NCBI RefSeq assembly: GCF_008386235.1
Contig: NZ_CP040671.1
Coordinates: 1,056,001 to 1,120,000 of the forward strand
From: Thermosynechococcus sp. CL-1
GTDB taxonomy: Bacteria > Cyanobacteriota > Cyanobacteriia > Thermosynechococcales > Thermosynechococcaceae
Length of the DNA: 64,000 nt
Direction of reading: 5' to 3'
In this document: piece after piece, positions 57,641 to 64,000 of the stretch
Position numbering within the stretch: position 1 is the stretch's first letter
How the letters are laid out: each line of letters starts with the position of its first letter
Notes under the pieces: generated by a model
What the model was told of the DNA's origin: nothing
Seen by the model: the letters and a program-made list of their open reading frames with translations, nothing else
The model's database searches: none
Position numbers and translations under genes: made by a program

Positions 57641-58840
57641 GTGTTGGACTTCGTCAAAGTAGCTGCTCAAATGGGAACGGTGGGTCAAGTGATCCGCCAA
57701 GGGGCGATCGCCAGCCAACAAAAACAAGCCCGTGCCCTCGAAGTGTTGACAGTAATGGCAGAAAATTTAGAGCACTATCGCCAAGCCATCCAAGCGTGGG
57801 GCGAGTCCTTTCCCTTTAATGCTGCTGAACCCATTGAATCCCTGACGGTGAAGCACGCTGTCCCCCCTGCCCCAAGGTCACACATAATTTTTGCCACCGA
57901 TGGCTCGCAAATTGCCCCCAGTCACCACGAAATTGCCTATTGCTATTTGATTAATGTGGGACGGGTGGCGATCGCCTACGGTCAAGGGCAACGCCCCCAT
58001 TTAGATAGTGTGCCGCAGTTGGTTTATGACCCCGATGAATTGGGGCGATCGCGGGGCTGGGGACTCACCATAGAGGATTGGTTACGCTACCGCCGCACTC
58101 AAGCGGAAATTCTTGCCCTTGTTGAACTCATTCAAGCGCAAAACAAGAAAGCCCCCAGCCTAGCACTCGTGGATGGTTCACTGATTTTCTGGGCGTGGGA
58201 ATCACTGCCGCCAATGGTGCGTGAGGAATTGTTGACGCCCATCTTAGCTGCTTGGGATGAATTGCGTGCGAAGCGAATTCCCTTGGTGGGCTATGTCAGT
58301 GCCTCCCGCAGTCATGAAACGGTGAATTTTCTGCGCTTGGGGGTTTGCCCCTACCCTGAACCCAACTGTGCCCTCCACTGTGGTCAGACGAGTCAGACTG
58401 GCCTCGAGGCGACTCGCGATCGCCCCCCTTGTCAAGTCTTTGATCCCCTGCGGGATGTGCTCCTCTGGCAAGCACACTTGGCACCGCAACAGTATAGTCC
58501 CCTCTGGCGGAGCCGCAGTCGCATTCTGGAACATTACGGCGACCATCACATCTACGTTGCCTACCTCCACGGTGGCTCGGAAGTAGTGCGTTTGGAAGTT
58601 CCTCAATGGGTGGCGCGGGATGCAGACCTGTGGCAACAGGCAGTTGCGTTGACGGCAGCACAAATTGAAAAAGGGCGGGGTTACCCCGTGGCATTAGCAG
58701 AAGCCCACAATTTAGCCGTTGTGCGCGGCAGCGATCGCCAACGCTTTTTTGCTTTACTGGAACGGGAACTGATTAAAGCAGGACACTGGCATGTGGCTCC
58801 TTCCCCCAAAGAGCAACGCAAACGCCAAAGTATTGCCTAG
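57641..58840 (+). CDS. nurA: NurA-domain nuclease-like protein
   Basis: This protein of about 399 residues has the NurA-type metal sites IFATDGSQIAPS (Asp after two beta strands) and LALVDGSLIFW, plus a C-terminal YVAYLHGGSEVVRLE region. NurA nucleases resect DNA ends with the HerA helicase in archaea and some bacteria. No herA is adjacent. The frame is open from 57572; the GTG at 57641 gives MLDFVKVAAQMG and a more usual N-terminus. The 3' end overlaps lnt by 50 bases. Confidence 0.8.
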   Translation: MLDFVKVAAQMGTVGQVIRQGAIASQQKQARALEVLTVMAENLEHYRQAIQAWGESFPFNAAEPIESLTVKHAVPPAPRSHIIFATDGSQIAPSHHEIAYCYLINVGRVAIAYGQGQRPHLDSVPQLVYDPDELGRSRGWGLTIEDWLRYRRTQAEILALVELIQAQNKKAPSLALVDGSLIFWAWESLPPMVREELLTPILAAWDELRAKRIPLVGYVSASRSHETVNFLRLGVCPYPEPNCALHCGQTSQTGLEATRDRPPCQVFDPLRDVLLWQAHLAPQQYSPLWRSRSRILEHYGDHHIYVAYLHGGSEVVRLEVPQWVARDADLWQQAVALTAAQIEKGRGYPVALAEAHNLAVVRGSDRQRFFALLERELIKAGHWHVAPSPKEQRKRQSIA

Positions 58841-60323
58841 GTGGCTGCTGTGTGTTGGTTTAGGCATCGCGGGCTGGGGAACGCAGTTGGCGCTACCGCC
58901 AGTAAGCGGGTGGTTCTTGGCCTTCATAGGAATTGTGCCCCTGTGGTGGCAGTGTCAGGTTTTATCGCCACTGTGGGCAGCGATCGCCGGCCTGTGTTGG
59001 GGACTAGGGTTCTACGGCAGTAGCTTAGTCTGGGTGTGGGATTTGCATCCCCTGACGTGGATTGGCATTGCGCCAGTGCCCAGTTGGCTAATCTCGCGGG
59101 GGATTTGGCTTTTCCTGAGTGGTTGGGGGGCAGTCCTGAGTGGGAGTTGGGCTTTTTTGATGGCACGCTATGGGGTGCGGCGATCCGCCCCTTGGCAACT
59201 TCTGTGGGGTGTCACCCTTTGGTGTGCCCTTGAAGCCCTCTGGAGCTATTCGCCCCTGTGGTGGATTAGTTTATCCCTGACCCAAAGTCCAACGGGACTC
59301 CTTCAACTGGGTCGTCTGGCGGGACCCACCACGATTACGGCAGTCGTGATGACAGTGAATGGCTTAGTCACCCTCAGTCTGCGGCGGCACACATGGGCAA
59401 AGCAATGGCTTGTTGTTACTCTTTTGGGGGCGATCGCCCTCAATGGAGTTCTCGGCACCAGCGTCAGGGCAGATCAAGGGGAACCCCTACGGGTGGGTTT
59501 GATCCAAGGCAATATCCCGACACGGGAAAAGCTCACGCCAGAGGGTATCCGCCGCGCCTGGCAGGACTATCCCCGTGGCTATCGCCAACTGGTGGTTCTA
59601 GGGGTTGATGCCGTCTTGACTCCGGAAGGGGCACTGCCGATACTGTGGCAACCACACCAAGTCAATCCGATAACCAGCGCTGTTCGGGAGGCGGGAGTTC
59701 CCCTATGGTTAGGGACATTCATGGAGACGCTAGGAGGGCATCATCAGGTGCTCCTGACCCTCGATGGGCAGGGGGAGATTTACAGTCGCTACAACAAAGT
59801 CAACCTTGTTCTTTTGGGGGAATATATTCCCGATTGGCTGGCGGGGGTAGTACAGCGGTTATCTACGTTGCGATCGCGCCTCCTGCCGGGGAACCCTGAT
59901 CAGGTCTTTACCACCCCTTGGGGCAAGGCCGTTGTCCTGATTTGCTTTGAATCTGCCTTTTCCCACCGCAGCCGCTGGCAACTGGTTCATGGGGGCCAGT
60001 TTATCCTCAGTGTTGCCAACAATGATCCCTACCGTCGCCAACTGATGAGCCAGCACCATGGCCATGATGTGTTGCGAGCCGTCGAGGGCGATCGCTGGCT
60101 CGTGCGCTCCACGAATACGGGCCTTTCTGCGGTGATTGCGCCTACGGGGGAAACTGTTTGGCTCTCCAATGCCGATGAGTTTGTGATTCATGCGGCAACG
60201 ATTTTGCGGCGGCAGACCCAGACCCTGTACATCCGCTATGGGGATTGGTTGCTACCCCTCTTGCTGGGGATGCTTATCCTGCTGGCGGGCTTACCCGCTC
60301 TTCGACTACGAGGGTGGCACTGA
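58791..60323 (+). CDS. lnt: apolipoprotein N-acyltransferase
   Basis: The 510 residues comprise an N-terminal polytopic membrane part and a nitrilase-fold periplasmic domain. The catalytic Glu is in VLTPEGALPI, the Lys in YNKVNLVLLGEYIP and the Cys in VLICFESAFSHRSR. It completes lipoprotein acylation. The ATG lies within the end of nurA (50-base overlap), and the 3' end overlaps the convergent DUF3598 gene by 50 bases. Confidence 0.95.
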   Translation: MWLLPPKSNANAKVLPRWLLCVGLGIAGWGTQLALPPVSGWFLAFIGIVPLWWQCQVLSPLWAAIAGLCWGLGFYGSSLVWVWDLHPLTWIGIAPVPSWLISRGIWLFLSGWGAVLSGSWAFLMARYGVRRSAPWQLLWGVTLWCALEALWSYSPLWWISLSLTQSPTGLLQLGRLAGPTTITAVVMTVNGLVTLSLRRHTWAKQWLVVTLLGAIALNGVLGTSVRADQGEPLRVGLIQGNIPTREKLTPEGIRRAWQDYPRGYRQLVVLGVDAVLTPEGALPILWQPHQVNPITSAVREAGVPLWLGTFMETLGGHHQVLLTLDGQGEIYSRYNKVNLVLLGEYIPDWLAGVVQRLSTLRSRLLPGNPDQVFTTPWGKAVVLICFESAFSHRSRWQLVHGGQFILSVANNDPYRRQLMSQHHGHDVLRAVEGDRWLVRSTNTGLSAVIAPTGETVWLSNADEFVIHAATILRRQTQTLYIRYGDWLLPLLLGMLILLAGLPALRLRGWH

Positions 60324-61113
60324 CCCACTCCCCGCGATCGCCATAGGTGCGAATCAGGCGCTGCCGCTGTCCCTCTGCCCATAACCAGCCCACCTCCACA
60401 AAAAAGGGGTGACGAAAGGACACCTGCAAGGGGGTTAGGCTAGAGGTACCGTCGGGGAGCAACAAAAGCTGCTTGGGTTGATCCGTATCCGTAAAGAGTA
60501 GGCGGGACCCAGCAATTGTGGCCGTTGTTTTCACCTCGTGGTCGGGGGTTTGCAGCAGTTGGTAGAGCCGATCGCCCTCGCGCCAAAGACTTAGATGGGT
60601 CGGGGTTTCCGTGGGCGATCGCCAGTCGGCATAGACGGTGTAGGCGGTACCGCGCCATTCCCCTAGGAGTTGATCCACGGTTAAGGGAGGACGTTCAACG
60701 GCGTTACTGTGGGCACGAAACTCGCGAATCAGAGTCATGGATTGGAGGTGCTGATTTTTGTCAAAGAGTTGGACAAACCGCAGTCGGCGATCGCCCATGA
60801 CAAAGCCATACTCCGCACCAAACTCGGCAAAGGGCGCCACCTGCAACGATCCCTTAGAAAAAGCCCCCGTCGGAAAAAAGACATTTTGGCGGCCAATGGT
60901 GGCATACTCCTGCACCGTTTCACTGGTGGGGGGCTGATCGAGACCATTGCCAAAGCGTCGCAGTTCAAAGCGCACCCGTTGACCGTCAGCAGTATCGGCA
61001 AGGATCAAAATCGAGGGCACTGACGCTCCCACGTCTCCCGTAGGGCTGACCGCCGTAAAGGAGCCATGCCATTCCCCAAGGTTTTTGCGAAAATTTTCCC
61101 AATTTGTTGTCAT
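60274..61113 (-). CDS. DUF3598 family protein (lipocalin-like, CpcS/T-related fold)
   Basis: This 279-residue protein begins MTTNWENFRKNLGEWHGSFT and has a second similar module (LLGEWRGTAYTVYADWRSPT, RLLFTDTDQPKQLLLLPDGT). This fits two beta-barrel domains of the cyanobacteria/plastid DUF3598 family. A ligand or chromophore role is only a fold-level inference. ATG start. Confidence 0.75.
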   Translation of the reverse strand: MTTNWENFRKNLGEWHGSFTAVSPTGDVGASVPSILILADTADGQRVRFELRRFGNGLDQPPTSETVQEYATIGRQNVFFPTGAFSKGSLQVAPFAEFGAEYGFVMGDRRLRFVQLFDKNQHLQSMTLIREFRAHSNAVERPPLTVDQLLGEWRGTAYTVYADWRSPTETPTHLSLWREGDRLYQLLQTPDHEVKTTATIAGSRLLFTDTDQPKQLLLLPDGTSSLTPLQVSFRHPFFVEVGWLWAEGQRQRLIRTYGDRGEWVSATLVVEERVSPPAG

Positions 61114-61204
61114 TGATTATCCTTGATTATCTTTACCGCTGTGTGCCACCATCATCATTACTATAGAAAAATAAAGTATTGGAGATCTTGCCAATTGGGA
61201 AGTG

Positions 61205-61220
61205 GCCGGCGATCGCCGGC
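61205..61220. repeat. 16-bp perfect palindrome centred on a HIP1 octamer
   Basis: GCCGGCGATCGCCGGC lies in the divergent region between the DUF3598 and REC-PAS genes. It extends the HIP1 GCGATCGC octamer by four palindromic bases on each side. Confidence 0.5.
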
Positions 61221-61292
61221 GCTCAGAAAAAACTTTGATAGGATGGGGAGTGTCAGGGCGCTGACAAACGATCGCCATTGGGAGACCCGTGC

Positions 61293-62159
61293 ATGACCAC
61301 CGACCTCTTTGATTCAGGGGCTGGTCGCATTCTGATAGTCGATGATACCCCCGAAAATGTTGAAGTTTTAACCACACTGCTGCAACTGGAAGGCTACGAT
61401 GTGCGCGGTGCCATTAGTGGCCAAATGGCGCTCATGGGGATTGAGGCCGAACCCCCGGATGTCATTCTCTTGGACATCATGATGCCTGATATGAATGGCT
61501 ACGAGGTCTGTCAAACCCTGAAGGAGAATCCCAAGACCAAGCATATCCCCATTATTTTCATTAGTGCCCTCGATGATGTCTTTGACAAGGTCAAGGCCTT
61601 TGAGATTGGCGGCGCCGACTACATCACCAAACCCTTTCAGCAGGCGGAGGTGCTGGCACGGGTAAAAAATCAGTTGACGATCGCTCTCCTACAGCGGAAG
61701 CTGCGGCAAAAAAATGCCCTCTTGCAAAAGCAAAACCAGCAGTTGCAGGAAATCGTCGAGGAGCGGCGTGACTTGGTCTCCTCACTGCAAGCAGCGCAAG
61801 AACAGTATCGGCAGATGTTTGAGGAAGCCGTGGTCGGGATTTACCAAAGTTCGCCCGAGGGGGTTTACTTCAAAGTCAACAATGCCTTGGCACGCATCTA
61901 TGGCTATGCCGATGCTGAAGACTGGCTAGCGGATATAGAACACCATAATCATCGTCCCTACGTGGATGACAGCGCTTGGGAAAAATTCCAACAGCAAATT
62001 GAAACTCGTGGCTTTGTGCGCAACTTGGTTTCCAAGGTGTATCGCGCTGACCACAGCATCACAACCATCTGTGAATGCGCCCGCCCCGTCAAGAGTGAGG
62101 ATGGCCAACTCCTGTACTACGAAGGGTTTGTCTTTGAACTGCCCACCCGTAATCCATGA
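61293..62159 (+). CDS. response regulator with REC, coiled-coil and PAS domains
   Basis: This 288-residue protein has a canonical receiver domain (RILIVDDTPENVEVL, phosphoacceptor Asp in ILLDIMMPDMNG, Lys in ITKPFQQAEV). A coiled coil follows (KLRQKNALLQKQNQQLQEIV), then a PAS domain (YRQMFEEAVVGIYQSSPEGV). No enzymatic or DNA-binding output domain follows. The ATG at 61293 is preferred over TTG at 61278. Its TGA overlaps the glcE ATG. Confidence 0.9.
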   Translation: MTTDLFDSGAGRILIVDDTPENVEVLTTLLQLEGYDVRGAISGQMALMGIEAEPPDVILLDIMMPDMNGYEVCQTLKENPKTKHIPIIFISALDDVFDKVKAFEIGGADYITKPFQQAEVLARVKNQLTIALLQRKLRQKNALLQKQNQQLQEIVEERRDLVSSLQAAQEQYRQMFEEAVVGIYQSSPEGVYFKVNNALARIYGYADAEDWLADIEHHNHRPYVDDSAWEKFQQQIETRGFVRNLVSKVYRADHSITTICECARPVKSEDGQLLYYEGFVFELPTRNP

Positions 62160-63403
62160 AACAAACCCTGAGCGCCCTGTTGGGGGATGCAGCGGTTCAC
62201 TCCCTTGCTGAATTGGGCGATCGCGCTCCCCACCTGCGTCCCTACCTTCCTGAGTATGCCCTGCTGGTGACTCCCCCCACCCCAGAAGCGGGGGCAGAAG
62301 TGATTGCCTATGCCCGGCGCCAAGGCTGGCGAGTGTTGCCCATTGGCGCAGGCACCAAACTCAATTGGCTCGGGAACACCCCCAAGGCAGATATTTTTCT
62401 GCGGACAACGGCGTGGCAGAAGCTCATTGATCATGCGGCTGCCGATATGACCGTCACCACCCAAGTGGGTATTCCCTTTCAGCAGCTCCAGCACCACCTA
62501 GCACCCGCAGGACAATGGATTGCCGCAGATCCCCTCTTTCGAGAAACGGCCACCCTTGGCGGCTGCTTGGCCACCCAAAGTAATGGCAGCCTACGGCAGC
62601 GGTATGGGTCATGGCGCGATCAATTGTTGGGGGTCAAGTTCATTCGCAGTGATGGCCAAATCGTCAAAGCGGGAGGGCGGGTGGTCAAAAATGTTGCCGG
62701 CTACGACCTGATGAAACTCCTGATCGGCAGCTATGGCACGCTGGGCATCCTAACGGAGGTGACGTTGCGGGTCTATCCCCTGCCGGATGCGGTACAAATC
62801 TGGCAGTTGCGGGGGGAAGTCTCTGCTTTGGCCAAGGGACTTGAGGTGATTTTGACGAGTTCCCTTGCGCCCGCGCGGTGTGTGTTGCGCCTTGAACCAC
62901 GGGGGACGCTGCTGTTGGAATTGGAATTCCATACCCTGCGGGAAGTGATTGCTGCGGGTACGTTGGGCGATCGCCTGAGTCAGATTGCCCAGACCCATAA
63001 TCTGCAACTGGAACCCCAAGCCCCCCTAGGCATTACCCTCAACCCCACCCCCGATCAAGTGATTCTCAAAATCGGTGTGCCTCTAAGCGAAATGTTGCCC
63101 GCCCTCACCCAGCTTCAGCAGTTGGCAAGGGAATTGGCCTGCGAGTGCCGAGGCGAAATGAGTGCAGGGGTCGGTTACGCCTATCTCCACGGACAGGAGG
63201 AGCATCTCCGTCAACTCATTCTCAGGCTGCGCCAAGGGCTACCACGGGGCTATGTCACCGTCTTAGCCGCCCCCCTGAACCTCAAGCAGCAACTCGATCC
63301 TTGGGACTATCGCGGCAACGCCCTTGAATTGATGCGGAAGCTTAAGCAACAATTGGATGCAACGGGTGTCTTTGGCACTGGCGTTTTTGTCGGCAATCTC
63401 TAG
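62156..63403 (+). CDS. glcE: glycolate oxidase FAD-binding subunit GlcE
   Basis: This 415-residue FAD-linked protein of the glycolate oxidase/dehydrogenase complex has RVLPIGAGTKLNWLG, ATLGGCLATQSNGSLRQRYG and KNVAGYDLMKLLIGSYGTLG, typical of VAO-type FAD binding as in GlcE. It is followed by glcF. GlcD is not in the window. It overlaps the REC-PAS gene stop as ATGA, implying coupling. Confidence 0.92.
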   Translation: MKQTLSALLGDAAVHSLAELGDRAPHLRPYLPEYALLVTPPTPEAGAEVIAYARRQGWRVLPIGAGTKLNWLGNTPKADIFLRTTAWQKLIDHAAADMTVTTQVGIPFQQLQHHLAPAGQWIAADPLFRETATLGGCLATQSNGSLRQRYGSWRDQLLGVKFIRSDGQIVKAGGRVVKNVAGYDLMKLLIGSYGTLGILTEVTLRVYPLPDAVQIWQLRGEVSALAKGLEVILTSSLAPARCVLRLEPRGTLLLELEFHTLREVIAAGTLGDRLSQIAQTHNLQLEPQAPLGITLNPTPDQVILKIGVPLSEMLPALTQLQQLARELACECRGEMSAGVGYAYLHGQEEHLRQLILRLRQGLPRGYVTVLAAPLNLKQQLDPWDYRGNALELMRKLKQQLDATGVFGTGVFVGNL

Positions 63404-63423
63404 ACAAGTTTCAATACTTACGA

Positions 63424-64000
63424 ATGACTGCAACTGATCCTGTGGCTGGCTTTGATGCCCAGTCACCCCCTGATCCACACCTGATTGATGCCTGTGTCCA
63501 CTGCGGGTTTTGCCTCTCCACCTGTCCTAGCTATCGGGTGTTGGGTACTGAAATGGACTCTCCCCGTGGTCGTATCTATCTCATGGATGCCATTCATGAG
63601 GAACAGGTGCAACTGGCGGATGTCGTACAGCACTTTGACTCCTGTTTGGGTTGCTTGGCCTGTGTCACCACCTGTCCATCGGGGGTTGAGTACGATAAGT
63701 TGATTGCGGCCACGCGGGTTCAAGTGCAGCGCCATTATCAGCGGCCTGTGGGCGATCGCTGGTTGCGGCAGTTGATTTTCCAAACGCTGCCCTATCCCCA
63801 ACGGCTGCGTGCCCTCCTGTGGCCGCTCTGGCTCTACCAAAAACTCGGCTTGGCACATCTCGAAAAGCGGCTGGGACTCCTGAAACGGCTCTTGCCCAAG
63901 TCCCTTGCGGCCATGTATCAAATGCTACCGCCCCTTTCAGCCAAAACATTTCGCGATCGCTGGCCTGAAGTCGTGCCTGCCCAAGGGAAACAGCGTGGCC
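63424..64000 (+). CDS. glcF: glycolate oxidase iron-sulfur subunit GlcF (partial)
   Basis: The frame is open from the ATG at 63424 to the window end. Two 4Fe-4S motifs are seen: CVHCGFCLSTCPSY and CLGCLACVTTCPSGVEY. TEMDSPRGRIYLMDAI between them is typical of GlcF. The C-terminal CCG domains lie outside. It follows glcE by 20 bases. Confidence 0.93.
   Translation, partial: MTATDPVAGFDAQSPPDPHLIDACVHCGFCLSTCPSYRVLGTEMDSPRGRIYLMDAIHEEQVQLADVVQHFDSCLGCLACVTTCPSGVEYDKLIAATRVQVQRHYQRPVGDRWLRQLIFQTLPYPQRLRALLWPLWLYQKLGLAHLEKRLGLLKRLLPKSLAAMYQMLPPLSAKTFRDRWPEVVPAQGKQRG

Overview
The window looks like chromosomal DNA of a thermophilic unicellular cyanobacterium of the genus Thermosynechococcus. Its kaiABC cluster encodes proteins that match what I recall of the T. 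elongatus clock proteins in length and numbering (KaiA 283, KaiB 108, KaiC 518 residues, with Ser431/Thr432). Psb28, SufR/SufB, NatD-like, DUF3598 and gifB/IF17-type genes and the very frequent GCGATCGC (HIP1) octamer are also cyanobacterial. I cannot assign the strain from the sequence alone.

Layout. 1-6.3 kb (mostly minus strand): a partial O-antigen-ligase-like membrane protein, dapL, alaS, a decayed small gene, prepilin peptidase and a small unknown. 6.6-14.7 kb: a large multi-PAS/GAF/GGDEF protein, a decayed glycosyltransferase, hemL, and a CBS-PAS-histidine-kinase-like protein with degenerate signalling motifs that faces kaiA. 14.9-20.3 kb: kaiA-kaiB-kaiC-nadK, almost without gaps, then a GAF/HD-GYP protein. 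20.3-26.1 kb: CPBP protease, 2Fe-2S ferredoxin, MenI-type thioesterase, WD40 protein, then sufB and sufR facing each other across two SufR-type operators. 26.1-35.5 kb: psb28, aroQ, a YqeG-type phosphatase, HNH protein, a CRP-type regulator, a group 2 sigma factor, ispE, a metal ABC permease, tsaD, and an Rrf2 regulator next to cysK. 35.5-37.8 kb is the one clearly accessory block: an internally deleted IS5-type element that has split a tandem copy of a small coiled-coil/membrane gene, the intact copy, and a nuclease-like/ParA fusion. 38-46.5 kb: rpsB-tsf, then (minus strand) purL-purF-S9 peptidase-ribE and a GNAT. 46.6-54.5 kb: an ACT-like protein with exopolyphosphatase, natD-gcvH-def and small membrane proteins, an epimerase and trpE. 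54.6-64 kb: a second CRP/NtcA-type regulator, a glutamine riboswitch in front of the glutamine synthetase inactivating factor gene gifB, a stand-alone MshEN-like protein, relics of fmdA/fmdB, nurA, lnt, DUF3598, a REC-PAS protein, and glcE-glcF (glcF runs off the end).

Functional links. The clock genes share a compact locus with NAD kinase. SufR is expected to repress sufB and itself through the shared intergenic region. The glutamine riboswitch plus gifB is a self-contained nitrogen-feedback module. Several c-di-GMP-type proteins (GGDEF, HD-GYP, MshEN-like) lie in the window. Gene decay is frequent: at least five relics can be read (two coiled-coil gene copies, a glycosyltransferase, a transposase, and fmdA/fmdB). 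The best candidate for something undescribed is the 35.9-37.8 kb block pairing a PD-(D/E)xK-like/ParA fusion with a small coiled-coil membrane protein.
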